NCBI GenBank assembly: GCA_011037195.1
Contig: JAAEAF010002324.1
Coordinates: 79,104-143,103 of the forward strand
DNA: 64,000 nucleotides
DNA from: Triatoma infestans
Taxonomy: Eukaryota > Arthropoda > Insecta > Hemiptera > Reduviidae
Direction of reading: 5' to 3'
The translations under genes were made by a program, and so were the position numbers. The stretch's first letter is position 1. The number at the start of each line of letters is the position of its first letter. Shown here in pieces: positions 12,137 to 23,489 of the stretch. The notes under the pieces are model-generated. The model worked only from the letters and a program-made list of their open reading frames with translations. It had not been told where the DNA came from and made no database searches.

Positions 12137-12860
12137 TGCTTAACATTGCTCAGAAATGGTTACTTGAACAACATTGTTTAATATTTGTTGAAAGGTTCTG
12201 AAGTTTCGTTAGACAGTACAATCATGTTTACTCCCTTTAAGCAGCTCGCTACATGGACGTAAGGACTTTTAGGGAACCAGAAATTATTCCGCATAATGAT
12301 AATTCAGCAATTTTATATTCTATTTCCATAATTCATATCCAGAATGTAGATTAGCCATTCAGCGTTGGTAATCAGCAATCAGGGAAAATGAATTTTTACT
12401 TAATTTATCGATGGGCGTCAAAGAAATGTTGTTCTTTGAGTAAGCTAATGGAAAGCAAGTAGTCTACAAATGCTTTGAACAGTGCGATATGACTGGGCTA
12501 CATAATGAGCACATAACATCTAACTATTAATAATACTTATTTGCTAGACAAGAGAGTAAAGTACCAGTTTTACACAAGCTTGTAGTAGAGCGGTATTTTC
12601 TGTGGGTTTGGATCGAGAAGAATTATTAAAGAAGAAATAATGTAAACTGTGTATATTCAATAAGTACAATGGTACTGCAAGGACTTTACAATGTTGAACA
12701 AGTAAAGAGTGACAGCGTGACAGACTGAACTGGCAGAAATGGTTATTTAAACAACATTGCTTAATATCTGTTGCAAAATTTTGAATTTTCATTAGATTTG
12801 TACAATTAATTATGTTCGCTCCTTCTAAGCTGCTCGCTACATGGACGTAAGGACAGTCTT
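12137..12860 (+). repeat. pair of direct repeats about 580 bp apart
   Basis: 12137-12273 and 12717-12860 are diverged direct copies sharing CAGAAATGGTTA, AACAACATTG and, best preserved, GCTCGCTACATGGACGTAAG. The 140-codon minus-strand open frame at 12544-12966 crosses one copy. It is AT-rich, has no recognisable domain, and is not called as a gene. Confidence 0.7.
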
Positions 12861-13132
12861 GAATACAGTCTTGAATGGAGACTAGCGTCGATGACTTGAA
12901 TATGATTTTGTATATCTTTGGAGTAGAGTAGCTGGTATTCGTAAACGATTTGTTCAACTCAATCAATTTCTCCTTCCTCTTTCCTAGGGTGATAGGTAGG
13001 TGAATAATTTACTTTTCTACGGCTAGAAACTGAACTGATCGTGGTAGAGAGACAAGTCACGCCTCAAGTGACGCATGGAGTGACACAGTTGTGAGGGGTA
13101 ACCTATGATATTGTTGCAGGCAAGGCCAGCCA

Positions 13133-13378
13133 AAATACGTCACGGCAATCCATTACACCATATTGGATTGATGAGTAGTATTTCTACATTGTGGACTTTC
13201 TTAATTTTATTATAGAGGCATTTTGTTTGTAAGTTGAAATTTTGCATATTTTCCCCTGGTTATTAAACTACCCCTGAGAGAAAAATTCTAAATTTAAAAC
13301 TACTTACAAATAAAATTAAGGAAGTCCGCAATGTAGGCAAGACTAGACAAAATAATCCATGGCAATGTATTATATTTT
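13133..13378. mobile_element. small foldback MITE-like element
   Basis: 13188-13213 (TACATTGTGGACTTTCTTAA) is inverted at 13312-13338 (TTAAGGAAGTCCGCAATGTA) with two mismatches. Inner and outer segments also pair less perfectly (TTGTTTGTAAGT with ACTTACAAATAA). About 245 bp, non-coding. Confidence 0.6.
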
Positions 13379-15107
13379 GTTTAATGATTTAATCGATTGG
13401 ATAGCGATTAAGAAGCATTCGCCTGACAAGATGAGGGACATTGTGAGCAGAACTTTGGCTTAATCAGAATTGTGTTTGATCTGTTCATAGTTCACAAACG
13501 GCTCAGTTAAGAAACATACTTTAGACCCAGTTGGCGATGGCCGCTGTATGTACTATCATAAGTCAGAGATGTCATTCCATGTCTTTGTCTTTTAGAACGA
13601 CACGGCGCATTGACGTTTCGAATCTAAGGAATTTTATCTTTTGATTTATCATCGTTTTTGCTAATAACGATGGAGACATTCTTGCTCCGTCCAAGCTCAG
13701 ATAACTCGCATCATTACCAAGTTTGTAGATATGACTGTGTTAACACTGCATAACTCAAAAAAAATCACAGGCAATTCAGACTTGCTATTCCCTTTAGGGG
13801 ATCATTAAGATTTTAGTCCTACAGTCCTTTATGTTACTGAGCTTATGATACCCGGAGTGTGCGAAAGTTCGCCCGAGACGGTCAGTCTCAACAGGCACCA
13901 TATTTGGTAATTTAAAAAAGAAAATCTCTTTGTTTATGCGGGGGCCGCGCCGTCTGTCCGCCCTCACGAGCTCATTTGGTGAATAACTAGCTTAACAACA
14001 ATGTTGAATTATTTATTATTATTTAAACAAATAAATCAGTATTTGTCTCCGCTTTATTTTGTTTTGGGTTTTTCCATTGTTTTGTTTAAAATTTTACAAA
14101 CAGACAGAACTGCTAAATTTAACTATAAATAATTGATAATCAAATAGCAGTATTTGCTTTTTATAATTTCTTTCATTTATTTAATACATTCGTGTATAGA
14201 ATCATTCGTATATAATTTATAATTCATTAAATTCGTTACATAATATACTTTGCAAACAGAATATTCAAATAAGCCTTTTATTTTATTATTTTCTTTGATG
14301 TTTACTTTTTAATCAAAATATTACAACTTGTTGATTTAATGACATTATTATCGACAAACTGTTGCATACTAAATATATATATAGTAAAAAATATATATAT
14401 ATAGTATATATATATACTAGATTTATTATAGTTATTATTTACTTAGTAGAAAGTAAGACAATCTTTTGGTATTATTGATTTATTTATAGAGAGTTGCTAG
14501 CTACCTGTATTTTAGTTTGTTAAGTTTGTCGTTAGTAACTGTTCATTTAATATTAAAAAGACTTCTATAGGAGTGTATTAATTATATAACTCAAAAAGTA
14601 GGTTAATATATTATCAACATCAATATATTAACAACAGATATAGATTTTTCTAAATATAAGTTTAAAAACATTGTTATGTTTATAACAAACGTATCTATTG
14701 TTATTATTATTATTATTGCATTGTTTTTCTTATTTTGTATACTTTATAATATGCCATATGTATCCATTTAACAGTAAAAAAAATTGAATGAATTGAGCAA
14801 AGGATGTCAACAATTATACCAGTCTGCGATATCTTCTCCTTTTTTTTTAATTTTTTTTCTTCTTTACTTTAAATTCTTTAATATTTTCCACAAATAAATA
14901 TAGCGAAAATATTCTAGTCACTAACATTTTTTTCAAGTTCTAAAAGGTTAAAAATGTGTAGGTTGGCCTTCGTCGCTGAAGACCGGAGATATCGTAATGA
15001 CAAAGATATTTCTAGAAAAGCTCCCTGGACTAAGAAATGGTTCGCTACTATTAATCGATGCTAGAACTTTGCTCGGTGAATAGCAACCTATCTTCAAGTA
15101 AAAAAAT
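13379..15107. other. unassigned AT-rich stretch
   Basis: No gene recognised. A short GC-rich spot lies at 13850-13980. (TA)n tracts lie at about 14374-14416. 14940-15090 is a higher-complexity block without an identifiable product. Confidence 0.5.
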
Positions 15108-15656
15108 TTTTTTTTTTTTGTCGTTATTTGAAAGGTTCACAACATTTAAGGTCCTTCGCACCTTTTATCTTAGCTTTGATGGACATTATATTGATTGGGT
15201 TAAGCTACTGGTTACCTAACGAGAAAACCTAACGACAACTGGCCAAACATATATAAAATTGAACCTCTATTGTTTCTATAGCTACCTGGGGTGGAGTACT
15301 CAATATTCCTCGCACCCCTTACGGATCATAGCCTAAAGTAAAAACTAATATAATATACATTTCCTCTAACTTACACTTCAGTGTGAATGAAAGTTATGCA
15401 TTCATACAGAACAGACATACCAATAAATACTTATACACTTAAATGCGTTCATACTAATAAATACTCCCAAGCAAATAAATACATTCATACATTAAAAATA
15501 GACAGTCATACTACACAAATACGCACTAAACTTAATTCTGTTTAGATGGAATACTCAATATTTCTCGCACCCTAAATCTGAACTAAACCTAAAGTAAAAT
15601 ATTTATACTATTTACACTACATACTTTCTATCATTCATACCTTACCGGGGTGTCAA
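15108..15656 (+). repeat. repeat family E, uninterrupted copy
   Basis: A non-coding repeat of about 550 bp with a T-rich start. It carries GGTGGAGTACTCAATATTCC and CTCGCACCCCTTACGG, repeated units of the type CAATAAATACTTA, and a second ATACTCAATATTTCTCGCAC block. A second copy at 55800-57560 is split by a LINE. A partial reverse copy lies at 26240-26390. Its class is unknown. Confidence 0.75.
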
Positions 15657-17675
15657 GTAAAAAAAATGCTATAATAGAGTGTAATGTGAAGATCTTTGAG
15701 AGAAATAATTAAAAATATGTATATATCATGATTTTATAATTAAGTAAAATAGATTAGTTAAAATATATTGAATATTGATTGCTATTTAGAGCACCTCAAG
15801 CCTGGGTTTTTTCGAATGTTCGGTGAAAACAATAATGAACAGTTATGAAGGTAGAATACCTTTACTCACAATAGAAAGGAATTTCCCTTCCTTCCACGGT
15901 TCAGTGGAGGGAGGAAATATATATATACTAGATCAAATTTGTGTTAAGAGGAGGTCTGAATACTCAAGATAGGAGTGCTATCCAAAAATGTATAGTAGTG
16001 ACACAGTGTAAACCCAACCTTATTATAAATTAATACCTCTCATTTTCTTGAATTAATTATCTTAAAGACAAGATTTTATTCGATATCTATTTTCACATAT
16101 TCTGTTATTATTAAATATAGACATTGTAATAATGATTTATGTATTATTTATTTAACATCCTCTCCTAGATCAGGTGAACATAGACCTCACGAGATCCCTT
16201 TAGAGAAGATTTCAAATATGAATTATAATTATTTACTATTTTGAATTTTGAATTTCTTTTTTATACCCCCCAATTATACATAACATTACAATAGATTGTA
16301 CTCAATTTCCTGTATTCTTCGAAACTGCAATTAAACACAGTTTTATTATTTTACATACTTTTGTTTCTTTTCATTTTTTTTATTTTAGCTCCTTAATAAT
16401 TTTTTTCTTTGACAGAAATAATTGATTTTTATAAAATGTAGTGGCATGCTTGCACTTTATTAATGAGTTCACTTTATATTTGAAATGAAAGTTTATATCT
16501 GGCAAAAGTGATTAGAGGAGGGCAATAGCAGAAAACAATATATAAGTATTGTAGACAATTTTAATCCTTATACAGTGAAACAATTTAAATTCTTTGTTTA
16601 ATTTAGTCTTCCATATAAATTTATTTTATATGGTTTAAAACAGCCATTAATATAATATACTTTTGGAAGTTATAAAAACATAAAATATCTAAATGAATAC
16701 ATAAATCTAATTATAACCCTTTTATAATAATCATTACAATCGAAACTGTAGTAAAGGTGTCATCTGGAATTTCTGATAGAATGGGCGGTTTATAAAATTA
16801 AATATGCAAACGACTATATTGTTTTTTGTTTTTTTTTTTATATTCTTATTTTTCTTGTTATTTTATATATAGTATGGAGTGTCAACGATAAGCCGTGAAA
16901 GAGGAGGTATAATACACGTAATAATATGTTAATATGTGTGCCAGCATAGAGCTCTCTATTGTTTGTGTAATTAGTTCGAGCGAGTATAAAGGATCAATTT
17001 TATTTTGTTAGGACAATGTGGGAAGTGATTGAACAATATATATATATATATATATATAATAATGTGTCCCGTGTCATCGGGTCATTGTACTAACATTATT
17101 CTTTAGTTGAACATCTATCTTCTCACTATATGTAAATATTATAGGAATCTAAGCACCTCTTCGATTATAATTTCCTTCCCTTGTCCTAGACTTAAAACAA
17201 AACAAAAAAATATTTTAATCAGTTCTATCGATGAGGGTGGTCGACCAGATTTCTATTGATTGACAGAAATTTTATTAATCAATGAATATATTTCATTTAT
17301 TTGTTTTCATATAATGAGATTCTTGTTCAAATATTTAAATGCCCAAATCAATTTTTTTTTTTTAATTCAACCGACAAAAGAATTAAATTATCTTTTTTTT
17401 TTTTATTTTAATTTTAAATTAAAATTGCGTTTTTTTATAAACATTTATGTCAATTATCTCAAACGTCAATTTTATGGCATTGATTAAAACTTATAGCAAT
17501 AATTCGTTGCATTAATCTAAGTTGGCACTAATGTTTGAAGATTCTAATAGTTATCAACATATGGAACCCTCAAATAAAAGCGAATGAAACTAAAAGTTAC
17601 ATACATTTTCTATAAACCACAAATAAAGAAATAAATAAGATTTTAAATATAATTTTTTTTTTATGTTTGTTTCAG
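15657..17675. other. unassigned AT-rich stretch with one possible splice acceptor
   Basis: About 2 kb of AT-rich DNA with T runs and (TA)n at 17037-17058. At 16819-16872 a long pyrimidine tract ends in AG, followed by a 19-codon open frame from 16873 (YGVSTISRERGGIIHVIIC). This is too short to call an exon with confidence. Confidence 0.4.
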
Positions 17676-17950
17676 TTTTGGTATTTCTCAGCTGCCGGAC
17701 GGGGCTGTGTGGTTGACAGCGAAAGCCTCTAGATGTATGGACTCAGCTGCGCATTGAAAGCATTGATAAAAAAGCTGTCTTCAATATTTGGAGGATGTGA
17801 TGAATGGTAGGGGGCGTCATCATTCTCAGAAAAATAACTCATAAAAACCCTGGCTGCGAAATGGAGAGATGTGCCGCCATCAAAAAAGGATCGTCGCGAA
17901 GTAGGAGATGTAGGTAGGTGAAATTCATCAACTTGAGCGGATGGCATATC
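17676..17950 (+). other. GC-richer island with possible terminal exon
   Basis: A pyrimidine tract ending TTTGTTTCAG (to 17675) precedes an 18-codon open frame ending at TAG 17730-17732 (FWYFSAAGRGCVVDSESL). The rest of the island to 17947 is open on the minus strand (72 codons). Neither reading matches a family I recognise. The base composition stands out from its surroundings, so it may be an exon or an inserted fragment. Confidence 0.25.
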
Positions 17951-18679
17951 AACTCATCTACATTATGGGATTAGGACATGTGTATTTATGGTTCACCAAT
18001 TGGATTTGTACTTTGGACCATTATTAATAGAAAAAATATATATATATGCAAGTAAATAAGTAAAAATTTGGAATTCTTAGAAGCTGATGTTCTTCCTTAG
18101 CAAGGCTATGTCATTCAGTAGAAGCTTGGGCATGGTCATATGTTTGAATAACTGTTTCAGTTCTGAATAGCAAAATTTCTTTTGTGGGCTTTCTGGTCGC
18201 CGTTTTCTTATTATCTTTGTGGATGTTGAGTACCATTGCGAGAAACTTGGTCACTAATGCAGTTCTCACTACTTACCTTTAAAAGTATTCAAGTGTTGTT
18301 TTGTCTTTATCCATTCAATAGCCTTCAATAGCCCAGCTTTAATGAAACCAAAATCCTTCAAATTTCCTTAATTGTCTTGCATAAAAGATATTGCTCATTC
18401 TAGTGTTTCATTAATTCTGATGCGTATCTGAATTGGTATCGTGTTTTTTCCACCAGTAATAACTCCTTTTCAATACTTTATATTCCACCTCAATACTTTA
18501 TTCTTAACAATGTTCAATTATTTAAGTTTTGTAGATCAAGATCATATTTTATGTCTTTTGGCGTTTCAATAATATATATAGAATCCGCTTTACTAGAAAT
18601 TCATCAAAATTTTCTCTACGGAGCTGAGTAATAGAGGAGTGACCACAAAGAATCCGCTATAAATAGTATTAAAGAACAT
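17951..18679. other. unassigned stretch
   Basis: No gene recognised; AT-rich with short broken frames. Confidence 0.4.
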
Positions 18680-20170
18680 GCCATTGGGTAGTATAAGTAG
18701 TGGATCGAGGTCCCAGTCTCCGGAGGACTGAAGTGTATGGGTATATTCGGAGTCAATGGGCAAGCTTCCCACCGTCTTCCAAGTGAAAATTCAATTGGTT
18801 TCAAAAGAATTATCGGTTTCAGAAGATTGTATGGTTATCCGATAGTCAGGTCACTATCGAGCATTGAGTTTATGGGTAATCATTTCTAAAGTGGTATGGG
18901 AATTTAATGATCTGGGCAGAATTAGTAGATTATCTTGCTTTGGATGCTAGGACATATGGCGTATCGACATATGAGCATTGAGGCATATGAGCATGGATAT
19001 ATGGAGCATTGAGTTCACAGATGTGACTGATGCCAGAAATATAGAAATATAATATATTTGAAATATATCAAAACTATGAAGAAAATATAATACTCACTGG
19101 CAAAAAGGGTACACACAGGTAGAAGACAGTTACAGAAAGAGTATCAAAAGACCTGGTTAGCTTTGTCTTTTAGAGTTCATAGAACTTTAGTAGCTTTGTC
19201 TTTTCACTCCTTCTCACAGCGGAAGATTTGTACTAACAAGAGAAGGCATTCTTTTTAAGACAGCCTGTATTAGACACTGAAACAGAACACTTGTCCTTCG
19301 CTCTCTTAGCATCAGTGCCAGATATAAGTTAAAACATAAGAGTTTATTCTAACTAGTTTCAGTATATTAAGCACAAACTATGATATTGTAAAGTACTTAA
19401 ATTCACTCAGAGAATAATATAATTATTTCAAAAACAGCGGTGATCTTTTATTTATTTCTAATACTTCTATCTCTATATCAAACATACACACAAGCCCTTT
19501 ACTAAGCCGCTCGTGCTACACGCTACTACCACAAATACACTATCACCAATTACATTTCACAGATAATCATTTCTAAAGTGATATGACAGTTTAATGATCT
19601 GGGCAGAATTAGTAAATTATCTTGCTTTGGGTGCTAGGGCATATGGTGTATGGGCATTTGGATAATAAGTAGCCGTTGGTCTGACAAGAAAAGGTTCTGT
19701 AACCTTATCATGGACATGAGAGAAGCGACTAGGTCTCTCCAAGAAGAGCTCAAAAATGAGGATGAAATCAAGAAAGAGCAGCTCTTAGAGCCATAACAGT
19801 GTGAGGCAAGCTAAGAATTTTTCTGGCCTCCGACGACCAGGAAAAGGTTCTGAGACAAGCATCAATCTGGGTAAAAGTTGCTTCGTATGATGACAGGCTT
19901 CTTCATGGATGATCCCACTGAGTGAGCACCTGAAGAAACTGGGCCTAGAAAGAGATAGCATCTGCAGATTCTGTAGGAGATAAAGGAAACTACTACAGTA
20001 GTAAACGACTCCTGATTAGAACTGCTGACCATCATCCAGAGTAGGTTTAAAAGCCTCGATATATACCAGTATTCAAGCAGGAGTTATCCTCTCTAGACAC
20101 ACCCCCAGATCTTTAAATTCCTTAGAGAATACACTTGGCAGAATTCCTTAGCACAATTGACCTCTCTGGG
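18680..20170 (+). mobile_element. LINE RNase H domain and C-terminus, interrupted
   Basis: The 3' part of an RNase H-bearing non-LTR retrotransposon. Visible pieces in order: VYSESMGKLPTVFQVKIQL (18740-18800; family VFQAEIYAI), LSDSQVTIE (about 18830), a decayed WVPGH region (18940-18970), the SGLRRPGK/LKKLGLERDSICRFC block (19800-19965) with the Cys-containing C-terminus, and a last block to about 20170. Repeat D is inserted at 18990-19562 and about 115 bp is duplicated on either side of it. All frames are broken. Similar RNase H fragments: 24014-24213 (minus), 27960-28700 (minus), 29190-29650 (plus). Confidence 0.7.
18990..19562 (-). repeat. repeat family D, copy 2, inside LINE
   Basis: Reverse-complement copy of the family seen at 7865-8215 (CAAGCCCTTTACTAAGC, CTCGTGCTAC, AACATAAGAGTTTATTC, CAGAACACTTGTCC). 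The inner part from about 19130 is clearly family D. 18990-19130 is adjoining unassigned DNA, including short CATATGAGCAT-type repeats. Confidence 0.65.
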
Positions 20171-20194
20171 CTAAAGTGTACTATATTCCTCAAA

Positions 20195-20680
20195 AAAAAA
20201 AAAATCTGGTAAGAAACACTCACACAACTTTCTCTTAATTATATATAAAATGACGAATTTTCTTAAAAATTCAAATTCCGTTCATTTGTCCTAACATCAT
20301 AAATAAAGAGGTCGTGGAGGGACAAATACTAACCTACTAACCCAAGCGGTTAGGGAAATGAAGAGCGCGTCAATAAAAGAGAACCACCACCATAAACTTG
20401 AAAATTTATCGCTACAAATTTTGCAAAACTGTTTAAATCAAAGGATAAATGTTTCAAATAAAAGTAAAAAGTGCGGTAAGTATCGCAAATTTAAAGAAAA
20501 TCGTAGCATTTTCGAGAAAATCCCCCCCCCCAAATCAAAAACCTATTCTGTAAAATCACACTTCCGGTCAACTGATTTCCTTCAGATTTGGAATTCTACC
20601 AATGCTTTTAATGTAAATTGCATTGATAGTAAAAAAAAAAAAATCATAAATATTTCTGAAGTTGTATTTTAGAGGAATAG
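20195..20680 (-). repeat. repeat family A, rearranged copy
   Basis: Begins after an A run with GAAACACTCACACAACTTTC (20210-20235), the family A 3' terminus in reverse. It then has AATGTTTCAAATAAAAG, TTTAAAGAAAATCGTAG and CACTTCCGGTCAACTGATTT, in minus order with material missing. Confidence 0.7.
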
Positions 20681-21004
20681 TGTAATGGCATACAGCAAAA
20701 TGGCATCCTGCAGAGAGAAGAGAGGCTCTCTCTGGTTAACAGAGACTACTCTCTGACTTAGGCAGGCTAGAGTGGGAGAACCTGTGTATATAAGCCAGTT
20801 AGAATCTATCTAGATCTATATATCAGATTCAACCATACATCGCATCGTATCATATCTCTACTCCCACCTTTTATTCTATCAGTTTCATTATAAAGTCCAG
20901 TGCAATTTGTGTAAACTTATAGCTACATTATAACAGTGTCTTCATATCTCGTTTATTCAATCAAACCTAATTTCTCTTCTCAACAACTCCATTATAAATA
21001 GCAT
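20681..21004. other. unassigned stretch
   Basis: Higher complexity than its surroundings but no recognisable coding or repeat family. Confidence 0.4.
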
Positions 21005-21120
21005 TACGCTAGTATGCAATGTTTAAAGAAAATCATTGTAGCTGTTTTCAAGAAAATCATGAAAAACTCGATTGTTGGAAAATTTTACAAAATTGCAATA
21101 CTTCCTGTTACTATGAATAG
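21005..21120 (-). repeat. repeat family A, fragment
   Basis: Contains TTTAAAGAAAATCATTGTAG and CAATACTTCCTGTTACTA, two family A landmarks joined with the middle deleted. Confidence 0.6.
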
Positions 21121-21129
21121 CACTGTCCG

Positions 21130-21215
21130 GTGATTGGCAGTGTTGTTTTTGGCTAGAATGCTCCGGAAGGGGCACAATAAATCTTTCAGGTCGCAGTGCA
21201 TTATCCCTGAAAAAG
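21130..21215 (+). repeat. SINE 3' tail fragment
   Basis: Matches the 3' part of the SINE at 40262-40835: GGCAGTGTTG, TGCTCCG, then GCACAATAAATCTTTCAGGT and GTGCATTATCCC. The tRNA-like head is absent. Confidence 0.65.
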
Positions 21216-23271
21216 AATCAATGCATTACGAGTAAAAGAAATTAAAAATGTATACGTATATAAAGTGCGAGAGTGATTGGATAGAGTGAAAGAGTGAGAT
21301 TAAATATTTTAAACTTGAAAAAAAATATAGATTAGCGTTCGAGAGTATCAGGAATAAAGCTCGGATGATATTCCCCATAAAATCTTACATTTTTTTTTTT
21401 TGTTTTGTCATTCATACTCGATATTAATATGTTTGAAATCTTTCTCAACATTTCTATATTAAAAATATAACAACAGTTGGTGAAAATAAAACGAAAAAAT
21501 TCCGTCAATCATCAAATCCTTTGTTTTTTTTTTTTTTGTTTTTTTATTATAATTCACTCCACCAAATCCAATTTTAGTAAAATGACATTTTTTTTTATTT
21601 TTTTTTTTATTTTCTCTTATTTTTTTGTATATATATTATAGTTCTGACACATCTATTTTACGGTCTGATGTTTTCAGAAGAATAGCATGTGTCGCAGTTA
21701 GTATTAAGTACGAACGACACCTGTCATTGGTGAAGGTCTTCCAGGGCAAATAGAGTTGAGTTTATGTCTACCGGTTTGGAACGCAATGTTCACCATTGTT
21801 TTTTTGTTTTTTTTTTTATTTTATTTCAATACTTGACAAAAAAACTGCTTCTGAAGTATTTTTCAACTTATTTAAATTATATTATTTCTTTTTAAAAATG
21901 GTTTTACATAATTTTTTTTGCTAATAAGTAGTACATTAAGTGGGTTAGCTTGTTTTAAACTTTAAAGGATGATAAGATGAATTTTTATTAATAACATAAA
22001 AAAAAAATTGCATATTTGTGTAAGTAAATTAATTACAAAAAATAGGATTAATTATATTTACATTGAGATAAATGCGTGATTATAAAATTTATTACTGAAG
22101 ATATCAATATATATATATATATATATTTTTTTTTAGATTACTGAGGAAAAAGTAATACAAGTTTATGAATCCATTGCGGTTGATATAATTTTCTTGTTAG
22201 ATCGTAAAAAAAAAACAGAATAGTTGTTCAGCTACGCCATAAATTTTTGATTGGTACTTAACATTCTGCTTTTATAAAAGGTACGAGATTTAACCTGTAT
22301 ATATAAAACATCTAAGTTACTTCTTGGTATATCTCTTGAAATGATAACATTAATAAGAAAAGTTAACTTTGTGAATTTCTTTTTCCCGTCATAAATTTCC
22401 ATCTACCTCCTAATCAAGTACAATATATTTCTTTATAAAATATATTTATCCTTAACCAATATTTTTTTTTTTTTGGAGTTCGAAAAATATCAACAAATAT
22501 CTAACAAAATGATATGAGAATTCCTTTACTTTCAAATAAAACGGACTAAAATATGTAAACGTTTTACTATGAAAATTGTGCTGAACACCAATGTTCTCTT
22601 CAATAATGAAAAAAGATGAGCAGAATTTTACCATAAATGGAACAGGTATTGTTTGTTGAATAAAAAATAAATAACATAAATTAACAAATAAAATTTCCAA
22701 ATTAATTTCGCAAACTTATAACAATAACCTGTAATACGGTAATATCTAGGCTTGAATTGTGATTGTCTAGGAAACTGTTATTTTCAATTATATTTACGTA
22801 AGCCGTAACTTTGCTTGGCGACTCTGCCCGTTGGAAATGGCATTTTATTATCGTTTTATGTTGTTATACTATACAAAATGGAGAAAAATGTTTAAGTAAA
22901 CATATTTAAAGCATCCAACTACCACTATTATAATTGTAATTGACAAAACTTTCTTGGAACTTATAATTTTCTTGCAAAATAAAATAAAAAAAAAAAATGA
23001 AAAATTCTCTGGAAGGTCATATTTGATATGCCGTTTTTTACAAACAGTGCATCTGATACGAAGGTTTCGAACAAAATCTATCAACTGAAAGAGCGACGGA
23101 CTTTCCTGAAAAGATTTTTGAGATTTGGAATTTTCTATAAAATTTATAATAATAAAGATTGACTGTTGACCAAATTTTCATCTTAAGACAGGCGACTAGA
23201 AAAAGGTTAGGAATACGATGTAGAATGGCACATCACATCTTTATTGAATTTTTGTTTTTATTTTTCTAATT
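21216..23271. other. unassigned AT-rich stretch with T runs
   Basis: Mostly AT-rich DNA with long T runs and (AT)n at 22109-22127. The only coding-like signal is at 21642-21753 (listed separately). Minus-strand frames at 22452-22700 and 22869-23084 are AT-driven and not recognised. Confidence 0.5.
21642..21753 (+). other. possible terminal exon after a strong acceptor
   Basis: A long T-rich tract (21570-21640) ends TATATATTATAG, then 21643-21753 is open for 36 codons and ends at TAG (reading begins SDTSILRSDVFRRIACVAVS). Base composition shifts sharply from about 15% to about 45% GC at the AG. This is what an insect 3' splice site and last exon look like. No upstream exon was identified, the product is not recognised, and such short open frames occur by chance. 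Confidence 0.3.
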
Positions 23272-23455
23272 TAAGGCGCATCAACATCTATGGTCATTGG
23301 CGCCCGGAGTCTTCTCAGTGCACTGCCAGCCTCCGGACAGTGTTCTCTCGTTACAGAAAACACAACCCATCACCAGACAGTGACCTGTAGTGGCTCCTAG
23401 GAAGAAAAAAAATCTAAGGGTGGCACAGCTGGACTCTAACCCGGGTCCTCTGCGT
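23272..23455 (-). mobile_element. tRNA-derived SINE, head truncated
   Basis: Minus-strand SINE: tail at 23272, body GTGCACTGCCAGCCTCCGG and ACAGTGTTCTCTCGTTACAG, and a B-box-like GGGTTAGAGTCC read in reverse near 23434-23445. The A-box half of the tRNA-like head is missing; its place is taken by the U6-like sequence starting at 23454. The family is the same as 28866-29088, 38560-38755 and 40262-40835. Confidence 0.75.
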
Positions 23456-23489
23456 GCTCGCTTCGGCGGTACATATACTAAAATTGGAA
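23454..23489 (+). ncRNA. U6 spliceosomal RNA 5' fragment (retro-chimera)
   Basis: Thirty-six bases match the first 36 nt of U6 snRNA (recalled vertebrate sequence) at all but two positions: GTGCTCGCTTCGG, a variable GGT, then ACATATACTAAAATTGGAA. The two differences (positions 15 and 17) still allow G-U pairing in the 5' stem-loop. The match stops abruptly at 23489, where LINE reverse transcriptase sequence on the same strand begins. It is a partial pseudogene, not a functional U6 gene: the central ACAGAGA box and 3' end are absent. Confidence 0.85.

Noticed and set aside
12544..12966. 140-codon minus-strand open frame
   Set aside because: Crosses one copy of a diverged direct repeat, has no domain, and the other repeat copy does not keep the frame.
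23454..23489. Functional U6 gene
   Set aside because: Only the first 36 nt are present; the ACAGAGA region and 3' terminator are missing.
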